Source of the DNA: Robertmurraya dakarensis
GTDB lineage: Bacteria; Bacillota; Bacilli; Bacillales; Cytobacillaceae
Length of the DNA stretch: 64,000 nt
Direction: 5' to 3'
Assembly (NCBI RefSeq): GCF_900156875.1
Contig: NZ_LT707409.1
Span: 780,113 to 844,112 of the forward strand
A model generated the notes under the pieces. That model saw nothing but the letters and a program-made list of their open reading frames with translations. It did not search any database and was not told the origin of the DNA. Made by a program: the position numbers and the translations under genes. Each line of letters opens with the position of its first letter. Within the stretch, counting starts at the first letter, position 1. This document shows, in pieces, positions 33,528-42,872 of this stretch.

Positions 33528-34150
33528 TAATGAAACGTTACGATCTTTTCTAGGCTAAAACGATGATGCTCATAGCCTTCTTGATCAGCAATGCCAAATG
33601 GAACCATGGATGCAAATTTCACGTGTTCTTTTAAGCCTAGTATTTCTTTGACTTTTTCTTGATCAAAACCAAGCATTGGGACACTTGCATAGCCAAGACC
33701 TTGAATCGTTACTAAAAGAACTCCAAGAGCAATATTTGTTTGGGTTAATCCCCATTGTCCTCTTTCTTCCACACTCATTCCTCCAAAAAATGAGGAAAGG
33801 TTGGCTACCTCTTCTTGTTGTCGATCTGGTGACAAACCAGGGTGGACCGTTTCAGGTAAGTTTTCAATGACGTCTTCCATATCACTAATCACCATTACAA
33901 CAGCAGGGGCAGATGTTACTTGCTGTTGTCCATAGGCAGCTTCTTTCAGTTTTTCTTTAACCGTTGTATCGGTGACAACATGAAATCGCCATGGTTGAAG
34001 ATTCCAAGCACTTGGAGATAAGCGGACAAGTTCAAAAATTTTATTGAGATCTTCCTGCGGTATTGGTTCTTGTTTAAACTTTCTTATACTGTGCCGAGAT
34101 TCTATAGCCTCTGGTACGGAAAGAATGTTTTGCATGGTTTGAGTTGCCAA
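33527..34150 (-). CDS. Nitroreductase-family FMN enzyme
   Basis: This 207-aa flavoprotein of the NfsB/YdgI type has the FMN-phosphate binding SRHSIRKFKQEPIP, the LSPSAWNLQPWRFHVV block and GLGYASVPMLGF. It would reduce nitro or quinone compounds with NAD(P)H in the cytoplasm. TTG 34150 is preferred because AAGGAGAGGG lies just upstream; ATG 34174 would place this ribosome site inside the gene. No regulator is adjacent. Confidence 0.88.
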   Translation of the reverse strand: MATQTMQNILSVPEAIESRHSIRKFKQEPIPQEDLNKIFELVRLSPSAWNLQPWRFHVVTDTTVKEKLKEAAYGQQQVTSAPAVVMVISDMEDVIENLPETVHPGLSPDRQQEEVANLSSFFGGMSVEERGQWGLTQTNIALGVLLVTIQGLGYASVPMLGFDQEKVKEILGLKEHVKFASMVPFGIADQEGYEHHRFSLEKIVTFH

Positions 34151-34363
34151 ACTACCCTCTCCTTTGAACTTCATTTTGTAGAGAATTCTACGGATTTAGT
34201 ATTCGCATTGAATCATTTCTGGATAGGTGTAAATTATTTGAAATAGTAGGGAGCAGATTCTGGTATCTTTCTTGAACTTTTTTAGTGGAAATTGCATTTA
34301 GAGTTATTGGGAATACTAAAGCGTACGGAAGCATGAAAATATAAGTAAAACAGGGGCGGAAAA

Positions 34364-34981
34364 ATGACAATCAAAATTAAAATTTATTCTGATTATGTTT
34401 GACCATTTTGCTTTATAGCGGAGGCTCCGCTAGAAGAGGCAATTAAGGGAAAGGATGTTGAAGTAGAATGGATGCCCTTTGAATTGCGCCCTTATCCCAC
34501 GGAAACGTTAAAACCAGAAGGAGATTATCTCCAAACAACTTGGAGAAATTCCGTTTATCCAATGGCTGACCATTTTGGTGTGAAAATCACTTTACCAAGT
34601 GTTTCACCCCAGCCGTATACACATTTAGCATTTGAAGGGTATCAATATGCGAAGGAACTAGGGAAAGGAAATGAATACAATCATCGTATGATGAAGGCTT
34701 TTTTTCAAGAAGAACAGGATATAGGTGATATAGAGGTCTTAACAAAGTTAGCAGGAGAGTTGGGACTTGATCAACAGGAATTCCGAAAGGTGCAAGAATC
34801 GAGGAAGTACAGAGATGCACATCAAAAGGCCCTTCAGCATGCGTATACTGAAGCGAATATCCAGGCTGTTCCAACCTTTATTATTGGGGAAACTGAGGTT
34901 AGAGGTATGCGTTCAAAAGGTGAATTAGCAGAAATAATAGATAAGGAATTATCGAAAGGACAAGAAGGAAAAAGCCTTTGA
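34364..34981 (+). CDS. FrnE/DsbA-family thiol oxidoreductase with in-frame UGA, candidate selenoprotein
   Basis: Read through one TGA, the frame encodes 205 residues of a thioredoxin-fold DsbA/FrnE protein. It starts at ATG 34364 behind AGGGGCGGA. The N terminus is MTIKIKIYSDYV, then TGA (34400-34402, codon 13), then PFCFIAEAPLEEA. Relatives have CPFC or CPWC here, so the UGA replaces exactly the first active-site Cys, giving UxxC. Everything downstream is intact: MPFELRPYPTETLKPEGDY, the Pro loop AVPTFIIGE (cis-Pro) and a helical insert. A GC-rich hairpin follows the UGA (34416-34432). Either it is a Sec protein or the gene carries a precise nonsense mutation; without readthrough, only a start downstream (for example 34472) would be translated, and that product lacks the active site. 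Confidence 0.7.
34400..34432 (+). promoter_or_regulatory. Candidate bacterial SECIS element after the UGA codon
   Basis: TGA at 34400-34402 is followed by TAGCGGA (34416-34422), loop GGC (34423-34425) and TCCGCTA (34426-34432), a perfect 7-bp stem. The loop begins about 20 nt after the UGA and contains guanines, which fits the bacterial rule of a small apical-loop hairpin 16-37 nt downstream. The loop is only 3 nt, tighter than in E. coli fdhF. Confidence 0.5.
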
Positions 34982-35180
34982 ATATGTAATTGGGTTTCTT
35001 TCTAATTTAGGAATCACTGGTTATGGTTCGGGGCTATCATCAACCATGCGTAGAGATATAAGTGCAATGTAAGCAAATTTTATAACCAAAATTGGCGCAT
35101 TTGTGGAAGATGGGATGAATTTAATGATTGAAAGAGAATGGTTAGAACAACCTCCAAAGGTAGGGGACCGAGAGAAGTGA
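34977..35180 (+). pseudogene. Decayed C-terminal fragment of a DUF3231-like gene
   Basis: One frame reads FEYVIGFLSNLGITGYGSGL, then STMRRDISAM, a TAA (35070-35072), then FITKIGAFVEDGMNLMIERE and WLEQPPKVGDREK with TGA at 35178. The end resembles the DUF3231 ferritin-like family (MRRDL, AEDGxNIMIKxGWLEQPP). The front half is missing and an internal stop is present. It begins inside the end of the FrnE-like gene in another frame, so a deletion probably joined them. Confidence 0.65.
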
Positions 35181-35313
35181 TCTTCTAAAAGGATATTACT
35201 TGTGAGATATGTAATTGTAATGAGCCTACTTGCATCATAAACATGGTGCTGTTTTACCTTTCAATATATGGGACAAAAGCTTGACACGTTAAATGAAATG
35301 ATCATGAATGGAC

Positions 35314-35338
35314 GGACTGCGACGAGCAGTCCTTTTTA
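35314..35338 (+). terminator. Short terminator
   Basis: GGACTGC-GACGA-GCAGTCC followed by TTTTTA; probably belonged to the decayed gene upstream. Confidence 0.7.
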
Positions 35339-35402
35339 CATTAAATTTTGTTATAATTGCTAAGAGAAAATTTGCTAAACAGTAAAGGAGATTATTAGTT
35401 AA

Positions 35403-35840
35403 ATGGAGAATAAAATACAACCGCAGCAGCTTGGTTTGGTGTCAGATTTAATGAAGGCTATCGACAATGATGATGTTGAATTATTTTTAGAAACCCTATG
35501 TAGAGAGGACCGTTCTTACATATATGGCGCTTTTAAAGCGTTGCAAAGCAATGGGTATGAGGAGTTAACGCTGGAGAATTGGGAAAAAGAGAGTTTTAGA
35601 AAAATCAAAGAGAAATTTAAAGACAATAAAGGTGATTATGGGGTTGTACCACAGGTAAGATATCATGATAAATTAACAGGTGACATTTTCTTGCAAAAAG
35701 CTTCAAAGGATGGCAGTCCTAACATAGAAGAGACAGAGATAAAGTATATTACCTTACCTGTCATCTTACAAACAAGCTTAACCGAAGATGATGAAATTGT
35801 TGGTGAGTGGAAATTATCTTTATTTGTGAGTGAAGCTTAA
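35403..35840 (+). CDS. Cytoplasmic protein of unknown function, 145 residues
   Basis: The product has no signal or membrane segment. The N-terminal half is helical (LGLVSDLMKAIDNDDVELFL), while the rest alternates charged strands (KYITLPVILQTSLTEDDEIVGEW). Composition is acidic and the frame is well closed. ATG 35403 follows AAAGGAGATTATTAGTTAA. It stands alone and has a 21-bp repeat block just after its stop. I do not recognise the family. Confidence 0.6.
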   Translation: MENKIQPQQLGLVSDLMKAIDNDDVELFLETLCREDRSYIYGAFKALQSNGYEELTLENWEKESFRKIKEKFKDNKGDYGVVPQVRYHDKLTGDIFLQKASKDGSPNIEETEIKYITLPVILQTSLTEDDEIVGEWKLSLFVSEA

Positions 35841-35850
35841 GTTGGTCAAT

Positions 35851-35970
35851 TTAATGCTAGTACTAGCATTATCTTCACGCTTACCAGCATTAAATCGCGT
35901 CTAACCAGCATTATATTAACTCTTACCAGCATTAAATGTATATTTAATACTAGTACTAGTATTATTTAAT
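35851..35970. repeat. 21-bp tandem repeats around TTACCAGCATTAAAT
   Basis: TACCAGCATTA-type cores begin at 35861, 35882, 35903 and 35924, exactly 21 bp apart. The block is bounded by two palindromes, AATGCTAGTACTAGCATT at the left and AATACTAGTACTAGTATT at the right. Confidence 0.7.
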
Positions 35971-36309
35971 ACCCCTTGCAGGTATATCGCTACAAAAAGT
36001 CACAGGAAAAATACTTCCTCTTCAATGTATGATTGACTCAAATCGAAAAAGGAGGGCTCATTTTTGATTGAGTTCTCTTTTACTGTGCACTTATTGCAAG
36101 CTTGAACCCCAATCACCCGAAAAGTCCTCAATTAGAAAACGATATTCGCAAATTTACGGAAGGGTATCGCGCAAATACCATCTTGCACTCGAAACAAAAT
36201 CATTTTAGTTTAGACCAATTTAGTCAAACCAACGATTCTCCATGTGTAAATGAAGGGCGTGGGGGCGCGGTTGGAATAGATAAGCTTTCTTCACCAAGGG
36301 GAATCATGA
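35971..36309. other. Intergenic region before the bio operon
   Basis: A possible 73-codon frame from TTG 36102 has no ribosome site or recognisable motif. Otherwise nothing is seen, apart from the hairpin that follows. Confidence 0.3.
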
Positions 36310-36347
36310 CAGGCACCATCTAGAAATTAGATGGTGCCTGCTATTTT
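36310..36347 (+). terminator. Rho-independent terminator upstream of the bio promoter
   Basis: CAGGCACCATCTA / TAGATGGTGCCTG, 13 bp, with ATTTTTTA after it. Confidence 0.85.
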
Positions 36348-36352
36348 TTATA

Positions 36353-36418
36353 TTGACAAAATATACAGAAATATTTTAATGTTTTATATGTAAACCAAAT
36401 TAATAAATAGGTTAACAT
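36353..36418 (+). promoter_or_regulatory. bio operon promoter and BirA operator
   Basis: TTGACA (36353-36358) and TTTAAT (36375-36380) form the promoter. The inverted repeat ATGTAAACC (36388-36396) / GGTTAACAT (36410-36418) matches the BirA operator with half-sites TGTAAAC-N15-GTTAACA. It overlaps the expected start of transcription, so biotinoyl-AMP-loaded BirA would block it. Confidence 0.85.
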
Positions 36419-36460
36419 TTAAACCTACATAAGCCTTATTCATCAATCGGGGGGAGAAAA

Positions 36461-37819
36461 ATGCAGTCGAGTTTAATTGAGAAAAGTAAAAAGTATCTTT
36501 GGTTACCGTTTACACAAATGAAAGATTATGATGAGAATCCAATCATTATTGAGAGCGGTAACGGTATAAAAGTGAAGGATATCGAGGGGAAAGAGTATTA
36601 CGATGGATACTCTGCCCTATGGTTGAATGTTCATGGTCACCGAAAAAAAGAATTGGATGACGCCATAAAGGCCCAGCTTGATAAAATTGCTCATTCTACT
36701 TTGCTGGGGATGTCCAATGTTCCCGCAACTGAGCTTGCAGAAAAACTGATTGAAATAAGTCCCGAGAAACTAACGCGAGTTTTTTATTCAGACAGTGGAG
36801 CAGAGGCGATGGAAATTGCTCTTAAAATGGCCTATCAATACTGGATGAATATAGGCAGAACCGAAAAGAAGAAATTTATTGCCATGCAAAATGGCTACCA
36901 CGGCGATACGATTGGGGCGGTTAGTATAGGGTCCATCGATCTCTATCATCAAGTATATGGTCCATTAATGTTTGAGAGTTTTAAAGCACCGATCCCAGAT
37001 GTCTATCATTCAAAAAGTGGAGATCCTGTTCAGTGCAGAGAGGAATGCTTGGCTATTCTTGAAAAGTTGTTAGAGGAACATCACCATGAAATCGCAGCTC
37101 TAACGATCGAATCGATGGTACAAGGTGCTGGTGGAATGATTGTGATGCCAGAAGGATTTTTATCAGGGGTAAGGAAGCTTTGTACAAAATACGAGGTTCT
37201 GATGATTGTCGATGAGGTCGCTACTGGTTTTGGACGAACAGGTAGGATGTTTGCCTGTGAATATGAAGAGGTTCAGCCTGATTTAATGGCAGTTGGAAAA
37301 TGTATTACCGGCGGCTATTTACCGATTGCAGCTACTTTAGCAACAGAAGATCTTTATCAAGCCTTTTATGATGATTTTGATCAGCGAAAAACGTTATTCC
37401 ATGGCCACTCCTATACTGGTAATCAGCTAGGTTGTGCGGTTGCAGTTGAAAACCTAAGATTGTTTGAAAAGGAAAATATCGTCGAAGAAGTAGCGAAAAA
37501 AGCGGAATATCTTTCTTCTCTTTTTGAAGAATTAAAAACTCTTCCACATGTTGGGGATATCAGGCAGCTAGGGTTTATGTGTGGAATTGAACTGGTTTCA
37601 TCCAAGGAAACGAAGGAGCCTTTCCCTTTTACAGAACGTGTCGGATATCGGACAACCTTAAAGATGCGGGAGTTCGGGATGCTGACAAGGCCGCTTGGAG
37701 ATGTTCTTGTCTTTATGCCACCGCATGTGAGTACAAGAGCTGAGCTTAAAGCCATGGTTGAGATTATGAAAAAAGCGATCATCGAGGTTACAGACGAGGT
37801 GATGAAGGTTGGTTCTTGA
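36461..37819 (+). CDS. bioA: Adenosylmethionine (or lysine)-8-amino-7-oxononanoate aminotransferase
   Basis: The 452-aa PLP enzyme aminates KAPA to DAPA in biotin synthesis. Family blocks are [25 protein letters not shown], the PLP-pocket [18 protein letters not shown] and the Schiff-base lysine in [12 protein letters not shown]. The amino donor is uncertain: B. subtilis uses lysine (BioK) and this protein looks closer to that type than to E. coli BioA. ATG 36461 follows GGGGGGAG. It is first in bioA-F-D-B behind a BirA site. Confidence 0.95.
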   Translation: MQSSLIEKSKKYLWLPFTQMKDYDENPIIIESGNGIKVKDIEGKEYYDGYSALWLNVHGHRKKELDDAIKAQLDKIAHSTLLGMSNVPATELAEKLIEISPEKLTRVFYSDSGAEAMEIALKMAYQYWMNIGRTEKKKFIAMQNGYHGDTIGAVSIGSIDLYHQVYGPLMFESFKAPIPDVYHSKSGDPVQCREECLAILEKLLEEHHHEIAALTIESMVQGAGGMIVMPEGFLSGVRKLCTKYEVLMIVDEVATGFGRTGRMFACEYEEVQPDLMAVGKCITGGYLPIAATLATEDLYQAFYDDFDQRKTLFHGHSYTGNQLGCAVAVENLRLFEKENIVEEVAKKAEYLSSLFEELKTLPHVGDIRQLGFMCGIELVSSKETKEPFPFTERVGYRTTLKMREFGMLTRPLGDVLVFMPPHVSTRAELKAMVEIMKKAIIEVTDEVMKVGS

Positions 37820-38981
37820 TCAATATGTCAGCGATCGGATGAATAAAACAAGAGATGTTGGTTTGTATCGGGAGCTGCGAACGATGAACACACCGCCGGG
37901 TCCTGAAATGTGGATCGATGGGCGTAAAATGCTTGTCTTTTCCTCAAATAATTACTTAGGGCTGGCAAATGAGGAACGATTGGTTCATTCAGCTGAAAAG
38001 GTTCTTCGTGAGTTTGGGGTTGGCAGCAGCGGATCGAGGTTAATCACCGGTCACACCGACTGGCACCATCGTCTCGAAGTAAAGATTGCCAGCTTTAAGG
38101 AAACAGAGGCAGCACTTCTCTTTTCCAGCGGCTATCTAGCAAATGTTGGGGTCCTTTCTTCTTTACCTGAAAAAGGGGATGTCATTTTAAGTGATCGCTT
38201 AAACCATGCGAGTATTATTGACGGATGCCGGCTGTCTCAAGCGGATACGGTGGTTTATCAGCATATTGACATGGAGGATCTTGAAAAAAAATTAATGGCA
38301 TCATCTTCTTATCGGCGGAGATTCATTGTGACAGATGGCGTTTTTAGCATGGATGGAACGATTGTCCCGCTTGATGTACTGATGTCATTGGCAAAAAAGT
38401 ATGATGCGTGCGTCATTATAGATGATGCTCACGCGACAGGTGTTCTAGGGGAAAATGGAAAGGGGACATCTGAATATTTCGGTGTCCAGCCTGATATCGT
38501 GATTGGAACATTAAGCAAAGCGATTGGAACAGAAGGGGGATTTGTTGCCGGATCGAATGAGCTGATTGAATTCCTTCTAAATCATGCGAGAACCTTTATT
38601 TTTCAAACGGCCATGCCGCCTGCGATCTGTGCTGCTTCTTGTACGGCTTTTGAGATCATCGAAGAAGGAAATATAAAGCAGAAGGTATTACTATCAAATG
38701 TGAAAAAAATTCAAACAAGTTTACGAGAAATGGGCTATACCGTCATTGGAGATTGTACACCGATTATACCGGTGATGATTGGGGGGTCTCATGAAGCCGT
38801 TCTTTTTGCAGAAAAGCTCCAGGAAAATGGAATCTTTGCCCCAGCGATTCGCCCGCCGACCGTACCGGATGGAGAGAGCCGTATTCGTCTGACAGTAACT
38901 TCTGACCATCAACCAGAACATATTGATTACTTACTAGAATGCTTTTATTCCATTGGAAAAGAGTTGAACATTATTTTATGA
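37809..38981 (+). CDS. bioF: 8-amino-7-oxononanoate synthase
   Basis: The 390-aa PLP enzyme condenses pimeloyl thioester with alanine to KAPA. Motifs are [44 protein letters not shown] (after IIDDA) and the PLP lysine in [17 protein letters not shown] start at 37809 overlaps the bioA stop by 11 bp, with GAGGTG upstream, so translation is probably coupled. Length is normal. Confidence 0.95.
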   Translation: MVLDQYVSDRMNKTRDVGLYRELRTMNTPPGPEMWIDGRKMLVFSSNNYLGLANEERLVHSAEKVLREFGVGSSGSRLITGHTDWHHRLEVKIASFKETEAALLFSSGYLANVGVLSSLPEKGDVILSDRLNHASIIDGCRLSQADTVVYQHIDMEDLEKKLMASSSYRRRFIVTDGVFSMDGTIVPLDVLMSLAKKYDACVIIDDAHATGVLGENGKGTSEYFGVQPDIVIGTLSKAIGTEGGFVAGSNELIEFLLNHARTFIFQTAMPPAICAASCTAFEIIEEGNIKQKVLLSNVKKIQTSLREMGYTVIGDCTPIIPVMIGGSHEAVLFAEKLQENGIFAPAIRPPTVPDGESRIRLTVTSDHQPEHIDYLLECFYSIGKELNIIL

Positions 38982-39679
38982 ACGGATTCTTTGTAACAGG
39001 AACAGATACAGATGTAGGAAAAACAGTGATCTCCAGTGGACTTGCAGGCGTATTAAAAGAAATGGTGATCGATGTCGGGGTGTTTAAGCCGATGCTAAGC
39101 GGTATTCCTCGTGAGGATGCTGCTAGTGATACCAGCTTATTAAAGGAACTCTCGCAAACTTCTTTGACACATGAGGAAATTACCCCTTTTGAATTCAAAG
39201 AACCGCTAGCTCCTTATATGGCAGCAAAGCTTGAGGGTAAGCAGGTCAGGTTGGAAGAGATCAAAGATCATTGGGAAAAGATACGGGGAAAACACGAATT
39301 TTTTATTGTTGAAGGAGCTGGCGGAATTTCCGTTCCATTAGGAGAAGAGTATCTGGTCAGTGACGTAATCAAGGCCTTGGAGCTTCCAATCGTGATCGTC
39401 GCCCGACCAAATCTAGGAACCTTTAATCATACGTATCTAACGATTCAATACGCAAAAAGCATGGGGCTGGCGATTGCTGGTATTGTGATTAATGGTCAAA
39501 GTGAGGAACCCGACATTGCCGAGATGACAAACTCGGAGTTGATGGGAAAGTGGTGTGGTGTCCCCATTTTAGGAGTTACCCCAAAGCTTGAGGTAGTGAC
39601 GAAGGAAAGCGTTAAAAACATGGTGAAAGAACATATCGATATTACTTTATTATTAAATCAATTGGAGGTAGTAAGATGA
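38978..39679 (+). CDS. bioD: ATP-dependent dethiobiotin synthetase
   Basis: The 233-aa enzyme closes the ureido ring of dethiobiotin from DAPA, CO2 and ATP. The P-loop is GTDTDVGKT at residues 8-16, the catalytic Lys region is VFKPMLSG, and the second nucleotide motif is VEGAGGISVPLG. The ATG overlaps the bioF stop as ATGA and the bioB ATG overlaps its own stop in the same way, which fixes both ends. Confidence 0.96.
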   Translation: MNGFFVTGTDTDVGKTVISSGLAGVLKEMVIDVGVFKPMLSGIPREDAASDTSLLKELSQTSLTHEEITPFEFKEPLAPYMAAKLEGKQVRLEEIKDHWEKIRGKHEFFIVEGAGGISVPLGEEYLVSDVIKALELPIVIVARPNLGTFNHTYLTIQYAKSMGLAIAGIVINGQSEEPDIAEMTNSELMGKWCGVPILGVTPKLEVVTKESVKNMVKEHIDITLLLNQLEVVR

Positions 39680-40674
39680 ACAAGTGGATGGATCTCGCTG
39701 ATAAGGTGTTAGAGGGAAGGGGAATTTCCAATGAGGAGGCACTCTCCATCTTGGATTGTCCAGATGATGATGTACTATTGCTGATGCATGCTTCTTTTAA
39801 AATAAGAAAGCGTTATTACGGGAAAAAAGTAAAGCTAAATATGATTATGAATGCGAAATCCGGGCTTTGTCCAGAAAATTGCGGATACTGCTCGCAATCA
39901 TCTATTTCATCAGCACCGGTTAACACTTATAGAATGGTAGATAAAGATACCCTGCTAGCGGGAGCCAAACGGGCATATGATTTAAATGTCGGTACTTATT
40001 GTATTGTTGCAAGCGGCAGAGGACCTTCCAATAAAGAGGTTGATCATGTGGTTGAAGCGGTCAAAGAAATAAAAGATACCTATGGATTAAAAGTATGTGC
40101 CTGTCTGGGCATATTGAAGCCGGAGCAGGCTTCCCGCCTAAAAGAAGCCGGGGTGGATCGTTACAATCATAATATTAATACATCAGCTAACAATCATGCC
40201 AATATCACCACCTCTCATACGTATGATGACCGCGTAAATACAGTGGAGATGGTGAAAGAATCTGGTATGTCCCCATGCTCGGGGGTAATTGTAGGGATGA
40301 GAGAAACAAGGCAGGATGTAGTGGATATGGCGAATAGCTTAAAGGCGATTGATGCTGATTCGATCCCGATCAATTATTTACATGCGATTGACGGAACTCC
40401 GCTAGAAGGGGTAAAGGAATTAAACCCATTATATTGTCTAAAAGTCCTCGCATTATTCCGTTTTATCAATCCAACAAAAGAAATTCGGATCTCCGGGGGC
40501 CGGGAAGTGAATCTTCGTTCTCTTCAGCCAATGGGGCTATATGCAGCTAATTCCGTCTTTGTTGGTGATTACTTAACAACAGCAGGACAAGAAGAAACGG
40601 ATGATTATAAAATGCTGCGCGATCTCGGATTTGAAGTAGAAACCGTGGATGAAATGAATTCGAGCTTAGTATAA
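39676..40674 (+). CDS. bioB: Biotin synthase (radical SAM)
   Basis: The 332-aa radical SAM enzyme inserts sulfur into dethiobiotin. The [4Fe-4S]-SAM motif CPENCGYC gives Cys65, Cys69 and Cys72. Later blocks include HNINTSANNHANITTSHTYD and RISGGREVNLRSLQPMGLYA, which hold ligands of the second cluster. It is the last gene of the operon. The pimeloyl-forming genes (bioW, bioI or bioC/H) are not in this window. Confidence 0.97.
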   Translation: MNKWMDLADKVLEGRGISNEEALSILDCPDDDVLLLMHASFKIRKRYYGKKVKLNMIMNAKSGLCPENCGYCSQSSISSAPVNTYRMVDKDTLLAGAKRAYDLNVGTYCIVASGRGPSNKEVDHVVEAVKEIKDTYGLKVCACLGILKPEQASRLKEAGVDRYNHNINTSANNHANITTSHTYDDRVNTVEMVKESGMSPCSGVIVGMRETRQDVVDMANSLKAIDADSIPINYLHAIDGTPLEGVKELNPLYCLKVLALFRFINPTKEIRISGGREVNLRSLQPMGLYAANSVFVGDYLTTAGQEETDDYKMLRDLGFEVETVDEMNSSLV

Positions 40675-40689
40675 AAAATGCATTTATGA

Positions 40690-40752
40690 ATAAAAAAGGG
40701 CCAAAATACGCAAGTAGGGCATAAAAGCTTGTGTGTTTGAGGCTCTTTTTTA
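40690..40752 (+). terminator. bio operon terminator
   Basis: AGGGCC-AAAATACGCAAG and CTTGTGTGTTTGAGGCTCT arms form a long imperfect stem followed by TTTTTT. Confidence 0.6.
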
Positions 40753-40906
40753 ATAGATGTATTAGTTTTAAGATAAATAGGCAATCATAATTGGAATTGG
40801 AGGAAATCAAAAGATTGTTTTGAAACTTTAGATAGAATTCTGACTGAATGGGTAACTTTTCATTGCTTAATGAAAGGGGTAAACTTTGAATTTTATTCAT
40901 AATATT

Positions 40907-40936
40907 CTGACAACGAACTGACAAAAAGTGTATAAT
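40907..40936 (+). promoter_or_regulatory. Sigma-A promoter of the SDR-MDR-ThDP operon
   Basis: CTGACA (40907-40912), an 18-nt spacer and a perfect TATAAT (40931-40936), 70 bp before the first start codon. Confidence 0.75.
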
Positions 40937-41005
40937 TAAATAAATTTAGAATATCAATTAGTGAATTCATTTCATTTTTTAATGGAAAAGGGGGATGTGG
41001 TACGG

Positions 41006-41806
41006 ATGAAGAAACTTCAAGGAAAAGTTGCGCTCGTTACTGGTGCAGCTAGAGGGTTAGGAAGAGAATACGCTCTTAGACTGGCCTCCTTAGGAGCAGA
41101 TGTAGCAATCATCGATATCGACCTGAAATCTTATCGCCATTTTGATAGAGAAAAGATTGGTGAACAATATGACAGTGTAGTAGATGAAATTAAGGACCTT
41201 GGCGTAAATTCGCTTGGGGTAGAGGCAGATATATCAAATGAAGAGGAAGTCAATAACGCTATCAATAAAATAAGAGAAAACTTAGGTGAAATTGATATTT
41301 TAGTAGCGAATGCAGGTGGCGGCTCGGGATCTATGAGGGGGAATGCTGCATCATCTATGGATGCAGAACACTTAAAGCTGGTCATGGAAAGAAACTTATA
41401 TGGGACAATCTATAGTGTTAAAGCTGTAGCAGAACATATGAAACAGAAAAAATATGGAAAAATCGTCACTGTGACTTCTGTGGCTGGCATTAAAGCCAAT
41501 GTGACTGGCACTTATTCACATTATGGTGCTGCAAAAGCCGCGATCATTAATTATACAAAAAATTTAGCTCAAGATCTGGGTCCGTATAATATTACCGTGA
41601 ATGCGATTGCACCGGGTTATATCGGGACTGGAAGATTAATGGAACAATTTGAAAAAGCGGGCGTACATACATATGCTGAACAAACTGCCTTGAAACGTCT
41701 GGGCACACCAGAAGATTGCGCAAATGTGATTGAATTTTTAACAACGGATTTATCTGATTATGTAACAGGGACTGTGATTGATGTGACTGGAGGACTAGTT
41801 CATTAA
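41006..41806 (+). CDS. Short-chain dehydrogenase/reductase
   Basis: The 266-aa SDR has NAD motif VTGAARGLGREYALRL, DIDL acidic residues after strand two (preference for NAD), the NAGG motif VANAGGGSGSM, catalytic Ser in VTSVAG and the intact YGAAK active site. ATG 41006 follows GGGGGATG. It starts a three-gene operon with an MDR alcohol dehydrogenase and a ThDP enzyme, which suggests oxidation of a hydroxyl group in a small carbon substrate. Specific substrate unknown. Confidence 0.88.
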   Translation: MKKLQGKVALVTGAARGLGREYALRLASLGADVAIIDIDLKSYRHFDREKIGEQYDSVVDEIKDLGVNSLGVEADISNEEEVNNAINKIRENLGEIDILVANAGGGSGSMRGNAASSMDAEHLKLVMERNLYGTIYSVKAVAEHMKQKKYGKIVTVTSVAGIKANVTGTYSHYGAAKAAIINYTKNLAQDLGPYNITVNAIAPGYIGTGRLMEQFEKAGVHTYAEQTALKRLGTPEDCANVIEFLTTDLSDYVTGTVIDVTGGLVH

Positions 41807-41818
41807 GGTGGTGGAAGA

Positions 41819-42820
41819 ATGAAGGCATTAGTAAAGACGGAAGTAAAAGATGAATTTAGAATAGAAAACAGGGATATTCCCAACATCAGTGCAGATGAAC
41901 TATTGATAAAAGTAGAGTATTGCGGAATCTGTGGAAGTGATCTTCATGCCGCCAGCCATGCGAAAGGATATGAATTTGTACCGAAACCGATCATTCTCGG
42001 TCATGAATTTTCCGGCATTGTTGCTAAGGTAGGATCAGAAGAAAATAAATCACTACTAAATCAAAGAGTTATCATTATGCCAGGAGTTTTTTGTGATGAA
42101 TGTGAGCAATGCAGAAATGGAAGAGAAAATATTTGTTCAAACATCACTGGAATCGGATTGCGGACAGATGGGGGAATGGCGGAATATGCAAAAGTGAAAG
42201 CTCAGCAAGTGTTGCTGAAACCTGATGAGTTACCTTCTGATATTGCAGCTTTAACGGAACCGCTTTCCGTTGCTATCCATGCCGTTGGACGAATTGGTGA
42301 TGAAATGCTCGGAAAAAAAGTATTGGTCCAAGGCTGCGGGATTATCGGTATGTTTACCGCCATTGCAGCAAAAAACAGAGGTGCTGACGTAACGATTTCT
42401 GGACTTCAAAGAGATTGGGAACATAGACTAAGTCTTGCTGAAAAGTTTGATATAAATACCGAAATTTTTGAAAACGTTGATGTTCGTGATAACAGATTTG
42501 ACTATATCTACGAATGTTCAGGATCTTCCATTGCGGCAGAAAATGCGATTAAAAGGTTAAAAAAAGGTGGAATGATGGTAGTAGTAGCACTTTATGAACA
42601 AAAAGTGGAACTGCCAATGAACGTGATCGTCAGAAGTGAAATAAATGTTTTATCAAGTTACGGATCTACTAGAAAAGACTTTCATAGCGCCATCGATGTA
42701 TTAACAACTAACAAGGAACAGATGAGAAAGCTTTTTCGTATCTATTCCTTAAATGATGGTCACGCGGCTTTTAGAGATGCTAAAAGTCAAAAGGTATTAA
42801 AACCTATATTAAAGCCCTAG
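41819..42820 (+). CDS. Zinc-dependent MDR dehydrogenase (butanediol/threonine/sorbitol dehydrogenase-like)
   Basis: The 333-aa enzyme has catalytic zinc motifs CGICGSDLH and ILGHEFSG. The structural zinc cysteine cluster is present in CDECEQCRNGRENIC, in contrast to the dehydrogenase at 28223. The nucleotide motif is VLVQGCGIIGMFTA. It starts 12 bp after the SDR stop, behind AAGGTGGTGG. The substrate is probably a polyol, hydroxyketone or amino alcohol, in a pathway with the flanking SDR and ThDP enzymes. Confidence 0.88.
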   Translation: MKALVKTEVKDEFRIENRDIPNISADELLIKVEYCGICGSDLHAASHAKGYEFVPKPIILGHEFSGIVAKVGSEENKSLLNQRVIIMPGVFCDECEQCRNGRENICSNITGIGLRTDGGMAEYAKVKAQQVLLKPDELPSDIAALTEPLSVAIHAVGRIGDEMLGKKVLVQGCGIIGMFTAIAAKNRGADVTISGLQRDWEHRLSLAEKFDINTEIFENVDVRDNRFDYIYECSGSSIAAENAIKRLKKGGMMVVVALYEQKVELPMNVIVRSEINVLSSYGSTRKDFHSAIDVLTTNKEQMRKLFRIYSLNDGHAAFRDAKSQKVLKPILKP

Positions 42821-42872
42821 TTTCGCTATTGTTTTTTGAAAATTCAATCTACTATATAAAGGAGTGGTTTGA

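Noticed and set aside
36102-36323. Small coding gene before the bio operon
   Set aside because: No ribosome site, no recognisable motif, and the end overlaps the terminator region.
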